The notes: generated by a model not told the origin, from the letters alone. A stretch of 64,000 nt of DNA from Cymodocea nodosa (GCA_036874045.1 CM072342.1:4920501-4984500), one strand, 5' to 3'. Positions 11,801 through 26,800 are shown, numbered from the stretch's first letter. Program-made: numbers and translations.

Positions 11801-14800
11801 GATTCATTAAAAAAATGAGAAACACTTAATGGCCTGTAAATGGTAACAAACCTACTTTGAAAGATACTTTTGAATGAAGTCTAATTTGCTACAATTTATT
11901 AAAAAATTCACCTTGATTTATAAGAGGTTGCTTTTGATTTTTGAAAAAGTGAAATCAGGATAATGGGTAATCTTATTTTGACGTCTGAAAATTTTCTGAA
12001 TCCATCTTGATGTAAGGTAACCTTGCATTTGGTCCAATTGTATAATTTAGGAGGTTCCCCACATAGTGGAATTAAGACATTAATTGATTGATGTTGTTAT
12101 GAATATAAGAGGTTGTCCAAACTTCACTTGCATTCAGGGTTCAAAATATTTGTATTATATTTTGCTTCCTGACATGATTACAATAGGGATTAGAATTTCA
12201 AATACAATAGTTTGCAAACTGTGCCCTTGGTTTGACTCCTATTGTACTCCCTAGCTTTCATTTTGTTTTTACTCTTCTTTGTTGGCTTCTCTCTGCAAAC
12301 TTTGTTTTGGATCTCATTCTTCTTGTTGGTTTGGCTGTCTATAGCTTGTATAGGCCTCCTTTATCTATTTTCTTGTTTTTTGTGAACTCCTTGCTACTTC
12401 ATAAAATATTTTATGATATTGTTTTTTGTATTGGTTACATATTTGTAATTTCAGGTGAGATAATTTTCTGCGGACATATTTGTGTATCATAAAAGGAGTA
12501 ATAAACTAGTTGAATGGGTAGAACTTGTCAAAGCTTAGTACAGTTCATTGATAAATGATGGTTGCTTAACATTGGCTTGAGCCCAATTGATCTTGGAGAC
12601 TCAAGTTCGGCAATAGAAAGTTTAATCTTGAGCAATTCAAGCATTGTCTATCTCATTTAGATTAAAATGTGTGAAAAATCTAGAAAACATGAAACCATAT
12701 GTGAGCAACCCAAATTTGCATGCATATGGTAAATTATAAAAATGGAACATAGACACAATTAAATATGAAATATTTCTCTATTTAAATCAAGTATATATAT
12801 GGGATATTATGGACCTTTCTAATGAGAATAAAAACACAATCTTGACATTTCAATAGAAAGAATGTTCAACCACAAATTATGCTTGCTTTTGTGAATGCAC
12901 ATCTCTTATACTATTTTACTTGAAAAAAGAGTAGGGTCTTTTATCCAATGGTTAATTTGTAGTCCATGACATCCATGAACATATAAGTTCTCGAAAGATT
13001 TAAAAGTAGATAGGTACTATTGGAGAGATATGAAAACAGCTGCTATTACATGCAACATACTTTTTTTACAATGCACATAAAATTCCATATATGTGTTTAC
13101 AAGGATATAGTTGCACATTTGTTATTATAATTTTTTTTTATTAAAATCATGGATACAAAATATGAATGCTCATGTAACTGTCATTTTGGTAAATTAGCAG
13201 AAAATACAGAAGCATTTATATTTTTCTTATAAAAAGTATAAATATGATGTGCAATTCTTCCATATATGTAGGATCTAAGGATGGTGCAGTATCCAAACAT
13301 TTAGAACCTCACCTCCACAGGTGGAGATATTTTTTCTTAGCATTCAAATACGTGACCTTTAAGTCACATGGACTAATCTTACAATTTGGAGCAAGACTCA
13401 CTTTCTTTTTTTATGTTTTTGACATGTGTACAAATGTCAATATTGCTATGGTTATATGCTTTAGATGGAGTTTAGTACGGGATGGTGGGTTTATATTTCA
13501 AATTCCACTCTGTGATACTCTAATTGCTGTTTCTGCCAATGCAGGATAAATTCCATAAAAATACTGTCTCAAACGTTTGGCAGCATTTTGATAGCTATTT
13601 TGATGCTTATGAAATGGAAAAAGGCACTTTAAATGTAAGAATCTTTCTTTTCAACAATCATCAATTGCCATTTGAAGTTGTGGCTAACTTTTATAGTGCT
13701 TATAATGCTTTTTCAAATTAGGTATAGATCTATTTATAATTGGCCCATCCATAATTGAGTTCTTGTTAGTTAGAGAAAAAGTATATTTATGTGTGCCTCC
13801 TTAAGTGCTTAAGAGCTCAAGGCTATCTGCTGGTTGCCTTAATAACATTGGTTTTGTTGAGTTTTGTTTGTTCTATCTGCAGTTTCCTTCTTGGAACTTG
13901 TGGAAAAGAAGGATCAGGGAGAGAATGAAATTTGTTGCTAGTAAGAAAGAAGAGTATATTATTTAGAGAATGCGTAATGGAATCTTAATGTAATTGGATA
14001 TTCATGTAGTAATGGAACCTTAATGAATAATAGAACCTAAGAAAGTACTTGGGTTTGTCCATATCCTTTGTGACAAAGTATCTCTTTGAGTACTCCTTGA
14101 TGTCAAAAATGGTTGCAGCATTACTACTTGTCAACAAAATATCTACATTGTCTATTAAAATCATACAACCCTTATTTGTTTTCATGTAAAATACAGAATG
14201 GTCCACTGTACATTGACAAATGCCTCTATCACAACTTTGCTAAAATTTTCAAATTTTTGATAGACTTTGCTTGAGTCCATGATCACCTTTTTTAGTTTGC
14301 ATATCATGTTCTCTCTTGAGTAATATATCTTGGTTGTTTTATTATAAATATCTAATCAGTCAGATCTCTATACAGAAATGTGTTCTTCACATCTAGTTGA
14401 ATTGTCTCCCCTGATTGATTGATGGTTATGAACAGTAGCACCTAGATGAAGTTGAGATGAGATATTGAGGAGAATGTCTTTGCATAATCCACATTATATG
14501 TTTGAGCAAATTCTTGAGTCACCAAACGTGTTTTGTAATGGCTTACTAATCTATTTGGTTTGTACTTAATAGTGAATACCTATTGTCAAGATACTATGCT
14601 TGACCTTGCAGAACAGGTCTTTAATTCCCTTGTGTCATATGATCTCATGGCTTTCATTTCTTCATTTATAATTTTGCTTGAGTATGATAATTGAAGTGCC
14701 TCCTAATATTCTTAGGTATAGATTTAAAAGAAATAGATAGGGAAAAACTCTGTGAATGGTGAGGTGAAGCTTATCATAGGACATGAAATTAAAAATGGGA

Positions 14801-17800
14801 TAGGTAGTACAAGATCTTTTACTCTTTGTAGTGTAATTGAGTTGTCAAGCTTTGAGGTTGTGGTAATTGATATGCTTAGATTTGCATTTCTGGTTGAGAT
14901 TGGTCCTACTGTTGGGAGAGGTGGTGTCTACCATCGACATTGATGCACTTATAATGGATGGTGAGCCTGAGTGTATATTACTGCAAAATTATTATCAAGA
15001 GGCATAGTGATTGGTAAGGGAGGATTTTCAAGTTGTGTTTTATTAAACTCAAAGTAGGATTGTGATTCAAAAAATATTACGCTAGCAGGCATGTAACATC
15101 TCATGGTAGGAGAATGAAAATAGCAATACTCCTTTTATGTTTGAGAATAATCAACAAAAACACACTTGATTTGGGAGATAACTTATTTAGATTAAGAGAG
15201 ATGTTTTGAATAAAGACTACATAACCAAATACCTTAGGAGATAATGAGAATAACTCAAATTTAGGATGAAGAGGTATCTCACCTTCTAGGGGTGGCAAAG
15301 ACATTTTATTAACAAGAAAGGAAGTAGTAAGGATCACATCAAACCAAAGATATTTTGACTCCTTCATTTGCAATAGAATAGTGTGGGTAACATCTAAAAT
15401 GCATTGATATTTCTCTCTATCATGCCATTTTGTTGTAAGGTGTGTAGGTGAGAAATTGAATATATCAAATTAAGAGAGGTATAGGAGGATTGACATTCAT
15501 TTTTTGAGAAATTCAAAGTTATTATTTGTGTGTAAGCATTTTGGAACAATAGAAAATTGAGTTTTTATTTCAGACAAAAATTGTTTAACAATATCTTGGA
15601 CATGTAGACAATCATTCTATAGGTAAACCTAAGATACAAAAACAACAAATTGAGTCATAATCCCATTACATGAGGTTGGTTACATGAATTCTTTTCTTTC
15701 AAATATTTCTATTTATTGCTAAGTCTTTTATTAAATTGCACAAATTTTATTTTTTGCAATTCATAATCTCCTCTTTTTTTACTTCTTTTAATTTCTTCTA
15801 CTCTAATTAAATCTCCTCTTCTAATTAGTGCATAATCTTTAATGAAAATGATATACTATCTATAACCAAATATTGAAGCAACCCAACTTGGACCCTACAT
15901 GTCATAATAAACTAAATCAAAACAAATTTGAATAGACACTAATTGAAGTTGCTTAAAGGTAGCATGGTGGTGCTTACTCAATTGAGAAGACTTACACTTA
16001 AATAGTGATATCAAAATCCAAGGGCTTCTTGTAGCTTTTAATGCAAAGGATGTTCAAGACATTAGTGTTGTAGGATAGAGGGCTTTGGTATAGACACCAA
16101 TGCCACTAATTTATATGAAACTTCATCTTGAATTAATAGGTAATTCCTTCTTTATGCTTATGGTTTCAAACCAATCCTTTTCTCTATTTGTAAATCCCAA
16201 AAAGTACAATGAAAAGAGAAAAAAAGTGATACAATACATCAATTGAATGGTGATGGTACTAAGTATTAGTAAATTGATTGGAAATTTAGGTAGATAAAGA
16301 AGTTTATGTAGATCTAGGAAGAGGCTTGAATGATACCTTTCTTATAAATAGAATACGAATGACCATTGACAATGGTAATGATGGTGATCTATGGTAGGTT
16401 AGTCAAGTGAGTGAAAAAGTTGTGTATTTGACATGTCAGAGGAAGCTTCATAGTTTGTGATCTAGGAACATTTCTTAGTAGCTACCATAGCTATAAGAAC
16501 TACTTGTAGGGCTTGAAGTTATAGGAATTGCTTGTAGTTAGCCTAAGATATGGTAAATGCTGGATTACTAGTAGCTTTGACATTGATAACATTTGGTACT
16601 ACTATAGTGACATTGGTCTTTGTGGCAACTTGTACTTGGGTTTCCTAAACTTCTCCTAGCATTATTTAGATTTGTGGTTTGTGTGACCATAGTGCTCATA
16701 TGGTGTGCATCCCTAACCATCTACATGACCTACATAGTCTCTTGAGCACATCTTAGGTTGTAGCCATGACCTTGAGCGCCTTTTGATACTACTATAGTGA
16801 TAGTTCATTGCCTTTTACATGTGTCAATGGAGATTCATGATATATGAGCAAAGGATGTCTTTAGATCTAGGATAGTATTAGCTTGAAATATTTGCCAATG
16901 AACTTTGAATGATAGTTGTGATTATTTAATATAGTCCTTTGTATTAGTGCATTTATTAGTGTATGTGGGTTAATAGATATCCATTTATCTTGTGTCCATT
17001 ACTCACTCTATATATTGTAATTGTTTTCCCTAATCATTGACTAATTACCATTTTTTCCTCCTAATCTCACAATAGCTTTAAGGTCTGTTAGTGCACGATG
17101 GAAAGTTCAGATGGAAAGGAAACAAAAAGTTCAGATGGAAATGAAATAAAAAGTTTAGATGGAAAGGAAATGAAAAGTTTAAATAGGGAGGTTAATGCAC
17201 GATGAAAAGTTCAGATGAAAAGTTAAAATTTCCTAGGAAGATTATTGAACAGAATGTTTGGAATTTATAATATACTACATAAAATAGAATGTTTGTTATA
17301 TCATTCTTTATTTTGAAATTTCAAAAGTAAAATAATATTAATGAAATAAAAAACGCATTTAATAGATTATTCTAATTCCATTCATTTCATTTTCCATTTT
17401 TATTTATTTACTTTCATTTATGATTATTTTATTTTCTTTATTTAATCATTCATTTATAATATTTTTACTTTTTTTATCCATTCTATTCATTTTCTTTTAT
17501 TCATTTCACTTATTGATTTATCTTGTTATTTTTTATTTTATTTAGTTTCTTTATTTTTATGTTTTTTTTCTTTCTCTTTAGTAAAAAAAAAAGTTTTTTT
17601 TTCTTTTCTTTCTCCTCTGCCTTCTTCGTCTTCTTCTATTGGTTGTCTACCAAATCGAAGCCATGGAGTTGCTAGGCAAGATGATCCGAATATGAAGTTG
17701 TAGAAGGTTGTTGACCAATTGGTATATGTGCAATCTAACACAAAAGAAGATGAGATTATGACACCTCTTCCATCGAAGGGAAGCTGAAGTCTCTCTTCTA

Positions 17801-20800
17801 TCTCGACATGGCTCATTGTAGCCTAACCGGTGAGATTCCTCCTGAACCTTTTCTAGAACAAACTCTATGGCAACATTCCAAACTATGAGAACAAGTTCAC
17901 CAAAGTGATCCTCAAGCTACTGGGGAAGAATAAGAACCTTTAGTTGTTGGACGTGTTCTCAAACAAGCTCATGGGATATCTTCTAGAAGATCTTTGCTAT
18001 GTGAATAATCTCCAAGTACTCATCACACTTGGAAACTTCTTGTTTGGGCTACTCTATGCCACTCCATGTCATGTTCAAAGTCTAGAGAAAGCTCAACCTT
18101 TCGAATGATTTTGAGGACTCGAGGAAAGGGTGACTTTGGAGAGAAGGGGTTCTATTTGAGAGTAGACTTCTATGGTCAGAAGCAGACGAGCGAGCGATTT
18201 TGGACCTCTCTTGGTGGGAAAGTATTTGACGGAAAGGAAAATCATTCCTTTTATATGGTTGGAATTTATGCAATTCCTTTTCCTCATTTCCAGTGCACAC
18301 TAACGCCTAAGTTATCAAAATTCAGCCACTTTCCTTTCCTATGGTTGAATTTTGCCAAACACTAACCCCCCTTTAGAGTTAGATTTGACAAGAAGGCAAC
18401 AATAGTGAACTTATGTTGGTAACATGTCATGGTTGACACATCTAAAGTTAGTTGCTAATAAACCTCCAACTCTTCTAAAAAAGTGTGGGATGTGGTGAAG
18501 TTTTCCTTTGCAAATCTCTTTGTGCATTGTGTGAAAATTTTCTCATTTATCTCAAATACTCTAAGGGTTTCTTTTCATGTCCATACATTTATTCCAATGT
18601 GTAGTGTGCCAAGTTTTCTTTGTAAGCTATGGCATTATAACTCCTTCGACAACACTTGGCTCCATGTTGTTCTTCATTAGTCACAATTGCTAAGTCATTG
18701 TTGTACTAATCATCATATATGCTGACATTCACATTTGGAGGTGGTTGTATGTGGTGCTTTACTTTCCCATCATTAGTAATAAAAGTCCAAAAATTTTGTA
18801 ACCAAAGTAAAAAACTTTTTCCATTAAGATTCTCAAATGTTTCATAGAGATTCTTGCCAATTGATTCTCTTGTAACCATCTTCAACCACTAATTTGGTCC
18901 ATTTGGAGTGAGGAACAATAGCCTAACAAGTTATAGAGATAGAAAAATAGCCTTTGCAAATAGAAACATAGGTGGATTGGGGAGATCCACCCTCAGTTGT
19001 AGTAGTTTGGAGTAGACATAGCTTTGTACATGGGCTATTTAGGCAAAACGTGATTGGCCAGGTTACCAATAGGAAAATAAGGACCATTAGATGTATCTAG
19101 TGGTAGATTCAAGGTTGGATGGCCTTGAAGGGACCATAAAAGAGGGTGTTGGTGGGGGTAGGGGGAAGGGTTGTTGGCCCTAGCTATTGATCTTGCCCTT
19201 GTTTGGTGTTGGAGGTGGTAGGCTAGGGTTGAGTTGCCTAAGGTGGTGATTTCCTTGGTGAGAGGAGGGTTGGTGGTGGTGTTTAGGAGGGTGAGTGGTT
19301 GTTGGCGATGGTGGGAAGGGGAGCAAAAGTGAGGGTGGCAACTGGGTGGTGGTGGTTACTCCAGGATTTCAATTTATGCTTTGGTAGTATATCAAAAAGA
19401 AGAATTAGGGAGAGAATGAAATTTCTCATTAACCAGAAAGAAGAGTATATTATATAGAGAATGAGTAATGGAACCCTAATATAATTGAATATCCATTTAC
19501 CAGTTTATCTAATGACCTATATAACACTCTCACGTAACCTTTATCATGTGTTGAAGTATGTTCTAGCTTTTTTGATGACCATCCATTTGGTTGTGATTTT
19601 CCATGTACTTTTTTTTTTTTTACTGATATGGCTTTTGTTGTTTTCAAAAAAAGAAAGACCATGGACTAATGGTTTAATCCCATGCTAATTTGTTGTTTAG
19701 CTTTATAGTTTTGGTGAAAAGCACATGGATTGAAACAAAGAAAAATGATTGGATAAATAAATAATTAAATAAAAAATTAATAGGATTATTTGGTTTAGTC
19801 CTATTTTCTTTACACGAACCAAGGGATTGACGTTTAAACACTAATGATTCCAAAAAACTTTTGGAAAAATTCCCGCTCTACACATTTATCTCGAGTCAAT
19901 GGCACATGCAACTTGTTTAGAACTAGCATTGTATTTTTCCTTACTTTAATTATAGTGAATAGTAGCATACATATGTAGGATAATCAGATCTCATAATTGG
20001 ATCTAAATACTTGAATACAACATTTTGCCTTAAGCTGGAGAATATATATTTGTTAAGGTGAACGAATAGAGCACACAACGGACAACAGGAGAGAAGAGTA
20101 GATCGTTGAAGAAAAAGGAGGAAGAAATGGAAGCAATTATGCACACAAAACAAATAAAGATTTACGTGGTTCCCTAAGTTGGGTACGTCCATGGATGGAG
20201 AATCTTCTTTGCTTGATTTTAGGAGGGACGAGAACGAGATACAACAAACATAAGAACAAACAACCATGTATGTTTGGGCGTCCATCATTAACTTAAATAG
20301 ATAGACGTTTCATGGTTTAAAAAATAACAAAACACCCAAACAACTAATTCAAGACACATTTCAACAATCTCCACATTGTCTTGAATTTATAAACTCCACT
20401 TAGAATCAAAAAATACTCTATCATAAAGACCCTGAAAGGTCAACCATATGCATAAAAGTTGAGTAGGTCCAAACAATGTTTGAACTTACTCTTAATGACG
20501 TCTTTGGTGAACATATCAGTTGGATTATCTTGAGTGTTGATCTTTAATATTTTCACGCGATCTTCTGATCTAAGAAAGTGATAACGAACATCAATGTGGT
20601 TTGTCCTATCATGAAATACATTGTTCTTCGTTAAGTTAATAGCGTTGAGATTGTTACAAAATATTTCTGCCTTATCATATCGCAGACTAAAGTTTCCAAG
20701 TAATCCCTTCAGCCAAATACCTTCTTTTGCAACTTCTGTCATTGTCGTATACTCAGCCTCTGTAGTAAATAAGGAAACTGTAGGTTGTAGAGTAGATTTT

Positions 20801-23800
20801 CAACTAACAATGACATTTGCCACTGTAAAAACATATCCTATTAAAGACCTGCATTGATCAACATCATCTGCAAAATCTGAGTCTGAGTATCTAGCCATAT
20901 TGCAACTATGCTTCAAACCATAAATCAGTCTTACATTAGACGTGTCCTTCAAATACCTGAAGATACTCTTCACAGCTTGCCAATGACTCTTCCTTGGATT
21001 TGACATAAACCTATTTACAACACTAAAAGGATAAGCAAGGTTTGAACGAGTGTATATCATAGCATACATAAGACTACCAACTACCTGTGAATATGGAACT
21101 TTCTTCGTATATTCTTATTCTGATTGCGTCTGAAGTGTCATAACAACTGATAGTTGTAGATTCTTGTCATAAGGCGTCCTAATGGCTTTACTTGAAGTTA
21201 TGCTAAATCTGTTCAAAATTTTCTAAACATGGTTGTGCTAATGAAGAAATAATCTACCAATGCTCCTGTCTCGTTGAATTTGTATCCCAATGATTCTACC
21301 TGTTGGTCCTAAATTCTTTATTGCAAATTTAAACTTCAAAGTGTCTTTCAAATATTGTATTACATTGATATTTTTGATAACAATCAAGATATCATTAACA
21401 TACAAGAGCAAATATGTATGTGTATCATCTTTCAAATGACTAATATATACACATACAAATCAAAAGCACTACGAACAAAACCAACTTGAGTAATAAAAGA
21501 ATTAAATTTTTTATACCATTGCTTGTGAGATTGCTTAAGTCCATACAAGGATTTTTTAAGCTTGTAAACAAAATCAGATCTCTCTTTGTCCATAAAACCT
21601 GTTGGCTGCTCCATTCAAATTTTTTCTTTCAATTCACCATGTAGGAAGATTGTCTTTACGTCTAGTTGCTCAAGTTCCAAATCTTTTGCTGCAACAATAG
21701 TTAAAAGAATTTTAATAGACGTGTGTCTTACCATTGGTGCAAAGATTTCATTGTAGTCCACTCCCTCCTGTTGTGAGTAGCCCTTTGCTACCAATCTCGC
21801 CTTGTACTGGACATCATGGTTGCCTTGATTTTCAGTTTTCCTTTTAAACTTCTATTTGCAACCTACAACATTCTTATCTTTAAGGTGCTTTACCAAATCC
21901 CACATTTGATTTTTATAGAGGGATTGAAGCTCCTTTTGCATGGCTTCCATCCAATGTACGACATTTGAAGTTTTCATGATAGTATCATAATTGGGTGGAT
22001 CAGCAATCTCCTCCACCTCACTTGCCACCTACAAAGCAAAGGCAATCATGTTGTCATAGCAATACATTTGTGGAGGTTGGACATCCCTTCTTGGACGGTC
22101 CCTTGCAACACTTCTAAGATGAATTTCCTCCACAACATCTTCTTCTTGGTTGCCATAAAGTTCTAAAGGCATGTCTGTTCCTAAAATAGACTTATCAATG
22201 ACTGTAGACTGTAGCAAAACAAAGTCTACTTGCTCCACCTGCTCAGGAGTGTTAGGTGCATCAGAAATTGTAGGCTTGTTTACTTGTTGCATCAATGAAG
22301 CCTCATCAAAAGTAACATCTCTGTTATGAATTGCTTTCCTTGTTTTTTTATCATAGATTCTGTATCCTTTTACTCCTATGTCATATCTCACAAATATGCC
22401 TTCCTTGGCATGTAGCTTTAATTTGCCATGATTTACATGGTAATATGCAGGACATCCAAAAACTTTCAATTTAGAGTAATTTGCAGCTCTATTCATCCAT
22501 ACTTCATACGGAATTTTGTCACCAATAGCACTAGATGGCGACCTATTCACCAAATAGAAGGTTGTGCTAACAGTTTTAGCCTAAAAATATTTTTTTAACC
22601 TAGTATGTGAGAGTATGCATCTAACTCTTTAACAACGTCCTATTAAGATGTTCTGTAACTCTATTTTGTTGTGAAGTTTCTTTGACAGTATAATGCTTGG
22701 TTATGCTTGCATCTTTACAAAAAATATCAAATTCATTTGAGCAGAATTCTAATCCATTATCTGTTCTCAAATACTTTACTTTTCTCCCTACTTGGTTTTC
22801 AACAATAGTTTTCCATTGTTTGAAATTCTTGAAGGCCTCACTTTTATGCTTTATAATGAAAATCCAAGTCATATGACTAAAATCATTAACTATAGAGAAA
22901 AAGTACCTAGAACTTACTAATGAGGGTTGTTGAGATGGGTCCTAACAATCAGCATGGACGTAATCTAATTTTTCCCTTGTGGTATGTTCTGCTTTGTTAA
23001 AAAAAATACATTTCTACTTCCCATAGATGCAATGTTTGCACAAATTAATATCAGTAAAAATGTACCTATTTAACTTGCTAAGTGTGTTGAGCTTTTACAT
23101 TCCCTTCAGGCCTAAATGTCCTAACTTGGAATGTCAAATAGTTGACGTAGTTTGCTAGTCACTTACTGTTGTAGTTGCTGATCCAATGACGGGTTTGTCT
23201 TGAAGAATGTATAAAGGTCCATCATTGATTTCCTTTATTACAACTAGAGAACCTTTTAGGACGTAGAGTTTGTCACCTCCACCTGAATATCTGAACCCTT
23301 TCTGATCAAGGGCCACTAATGAGATAAGACTTGTGCCCAACTTGAGCATATGTCAAACATCTTCCAAGATTCTAATCGACCCATCATGCATTCTGAATCT
23401 GACAGATCCAACACCTGTTCTATCACAAACATCATTGTCTGCTAATGTGACCTGTCCACCATCTACATCTTTATACGTGTTGAAATACTCCTTGTTGGGA
23501 GTCATATGATGAGATACACCAGAATCTAAAATCAATTCTGATCAGAGTAGGTATTATAACAAGCTGTACGGGAAAAATCATAATCAGAAGTTGAGTCTTT
23601 CCTTTCTACAACTGCCATATTTCCTTTTGCTTTCAATTTTGGGTAATTTGATTTTTAATGTCCTTTTTTCTTGTAATAATTGCAAGTGTCCTTGGAGTAT
23701 CTTCCCTTAGACTTACTTCTGCTTCTCTGCCTGTTATCTTTTCTATTTTGTCGTTATTTGAACTTTGAATGATGTATTGACAAGCCTGATCCTCTTACAT

Positions 23801-26800
23801 CATTGCTACCATGAGTAGCCAAATGTCTTAACTCTCTAGAATGAAGACTCGATCTTACCTCCTCTAAGGTGATAGTATCTCTGCTAATCACAAAAGATTG
23901 CACAAAATTCTTAAAAAAGAGAGGAAGAGATACCAATAAGATGAGAGTGACATCCTCATCCTCCACAGTGACATTGATGCTCCTTAACTCTATGAGAATG
24001 GTATTGAGCTGATCCAAGTATTGCTTTAATGGTATTCCTTTCTTCATTCTAAGTGAAAAAAGTCTTTGCTTCAATAACAATTTGTTTGTAAGGGACTTGG
24101 TGGTATACAACGTCTCTAGTTTTTTCTAAAGACTCAAAACAGTATTTTCATCTGTTACTTCAATTATCACTTCATTTGATAAGCGTAACAGAATAGTTGA
24201 GTGTGCCTTTTTCTCTTGTTATTCAAACTCGACAGACTTTTTATCTAAAGTTGACTCCACATTCAAAGGAGCCTAAATACTTTGCTGTTTCAGAAGTGCT
24301 TTAATCTTAATCTGCCATAAACTGAAATTGTTCTTGCTATTGAACTTTTCAACATTCAAAGTTAAAGTTGCCATGATAGGAGAACAATACAAATAACAGC
24401 AAGAATACAACCAAAAATTTGGATAACAGACAAGTACTAATATACTGTCCTAAATTGCACATGAATTTGCTTAAATAATGTAGCTTCAAACTATTTTCAA
24501 AACAATTGTAGATTCTAATTCAAAAAATATCCCAAACCAAATCATAGCAATTGATTTCAAAAACACCCGAAATTCCAAGAATCAAACCAAGAAGCTAGCC
24601 AAAAACATGCATGACCCATAAAGAATACCAAAGAATTTGGCTGGTATTTAAGGTTTTCAAACAATCCAAAAGAATTCAAAGAACCACTTCAATAAGTGCA
24701 TAAATGCAACTACAAATGTAGTGATAGGAATTCTTACTATCTGTGCCACCAAAGTGGGACGGCTCATGACCGGGCGTATGTTGAAAGTAGCAAGAACTTA
24801 GCTAGTGTCAGCAAGAATCTTGGCACAGGCTTAGTGCAAGCAATGGCGTTGGTGTGAGTGTGGGTGTAGTCGTGGGCATTGGGCACAGGTGTTTACGTTG
24901 GTGTTCAGTGCGGACGTTGTCGCAAGCGTTGGCACAAGTGTTCGATGCGAGCGTTGGTGCAGGCGACAGATGTGGGTGTTGATGTAGGTGATGTACGTAG
25001 GCGATGGCACTAGCGATGCACGTGAGCGATGGCGTGGACAATGTGTGCAAGTGATGGCCCAAACGATGTACGTGAGCGATGGCATGAATGACGTGCGTGA
25101 GCGATGGTGCGGACGATTGCTTGGGCAATGAGCACGAATGCTGGCACGAGTGATGGCTGGCGTAAGCGATTGTTGGCGTGGTCGTTGTCTGGTGTAAGCG
25201 ATTGGTGACATGGGTGCTGGCTGTTGCGAGCGATTGTTGGTGCAGGCTAGTGCGTCCTTCAAGAAATGGATTCTTCTGTAAAAATCCTCTCTAACAATAA
25301 ATCAATGACTCCAACTCCCCAACAAATGCTTTGATACCACTTGTTAAGGTGAATGAATAGAGTACGTAGCGGACAATAGAGGAGAAGAGTAGATTGTTGA
25401 AGAAAAATGAGGAAGAAATGGAAGCAATCATGCACATGAAACAAACAAAGATTTATGTGGTTCCCCAAGTTGGGTACGTCCACGGATGGAGGTTCTTTTT
25501 TGCTTGATTCTAGGAAGGACGAGAATGGGATACAACAAACATAACAACAAACAACCATGCATATTTGAGCGTCCATCACTAACTTAAATAGATAGATGTC
25601 CCATGGTCTAAAAAATACCAAAATACCCAAACAATTAATTCAAGACACATTTCAACAATATTGATCATTCTCAACTTGTTATAAAGATATTTAAAAGATC
25701 TACAATGTGATGCCTTGATAAGAATATCTGCAAGCTCTTTAAAAAATGGAGTATATGGCATGCAAACAATCCCTTTTGTCACCAAATCTTGGATATAGTG
25801 GCAATCTCTCTTTTTGTGCTCATGAAAAGTCTCATTTTGCATAATGTAGATAGTAGTTTGGTTGTCACAGTGCATAGTTATAAGTTTCTCAACTGTCATC
25901 TTAAGTTCCATTAGAAGAGAGGGAAGCCATACTAGCTCACAACTAGTTACTCACATCTATCTATATTCTATTTTAGCACTCGAACAAGAAATAACATTTT
26001 TTTTCTTGTTTTGCCATGTAAGTAGGTTCCCTCCTACATATGTGAGATATCTAGAAGTTGACTTCCTGTCCCCTTTGTTTCCTACAAAACTAGCATCAGA
26101 AAAGACTTCAACTTTCAAGTATTCATTTGCTTGATACAGAAGACCTTTTCCAAGCATTCCCTTGATGTAAGCAAGTACCCTTTGAATATCTATCTAATGC
26201 GCTAGTCTAGGTTGATACATGAATTGGCTTAACAACTCCATAGCATAGGAAATGTCGGATTTAGTAACGGTGAGGTATATCAACTTCCCAACTAATCTCT
26301 GATAGCTACTTAAGTCCTCTAACTCCTTAGATGAAGAATCCTAAAAGAGGAGGTTTTGCTTGATAGGAGTGACTTCAAATTTACATCCCAAACACTTTGT
26401 CTCTTCAAGTAGATTAGAGCATATTTTCATTGTGACAACACCATTTTGCCCTTGGAATAAGCAAACTCAATACCTAGAAACTATCCTGGTCTTTTAAGAT
26501 CTTTTGTTTCAAACACTTTTGCAAGATGTTTTTTAGTCCTTGCAATACCTTTAGCATTACTGTTTGTATGAAGAATGTTATCAACATATATGGCTAGAAC
26601 ATTATAAGTTCATTCTGAGTGACGAATGAATACAAAATGATTGACTGTACATCGCCTAAAACCATCAGCAAATAGAATGCCACTCAATCTATCAAACCAT
26701 GATTAATGACTCTATTTTAGTCCATAAATAGCCTTCTTCAATTTGTACACAAGACGCTCCTTTTGAGTAATATACCTTGGGAGGTTGCTTCATGTAAACT

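Larger units (their letters stand above)
13890..19500 (-). mobile_element. Old Ty1-copia retroelement A, broken
   Basis: Minus-strand copia fossil in APC2 intron 2. Short direct repeats of about 100 bp, taken as LTR remains, lie near 13903-13998 and 19393-19492; they share AGGGAGAGAATGAAATTT and AGAAGAGTATATTAT. Recognisable parts are a reverse transcriptase piece (about 13985-14750), an integrase C-terminal piece (about 15100-15375) and a trace of a gag zinc knuckle (about 16640-16700). It belongs to the same lineage as element B. A TIR element (17081-18370) is inserted in its gag side. It is heavily decayed with many breaks, and older than B and C judging by how little is readable. Exact ends and target duplication were not found. 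Confidence 0.7.
20051..25657 (-). mobile_element. Ty1-copia retroelement C, full length, nested in B, broken
   Basis: LTRs of exactly 316 bp at 20051-20366 and 25342-25657, TG..CA ends, with the perfect duplication ATATT outside both (20046-20050 and 25658-25662). The primer site TGGTATCAAAGC lies inside the right LTR and a GTGGAGAT polypurine tract lies inside the left. Minus-strand domain order: leader with minisatellite, gag (about 24370-23640), protease (about 23535-23350, [12 protein letters not shown]), integrase (about 22870-22030), reverse transcriptase (about 21960-21230, YGLKQS and LLYVNDI), RNase H (about 21070-20440). This is the Copia order, probably of the Tork/Tnt1 type. I count about 36 LTR differences (11%), roughly 4-5 Myr at a grass rate of 1.3e-8, longer if the host evolves slowly. 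It carries several breaks. Confidence 0.93.

Noticed and set aside
24808-25262. Two long minus-strand open frames in the copia C leader
   Set aside because: Products of the minisatellite; two different frames both stay open, as expected of a repeat, with no gag similarity.
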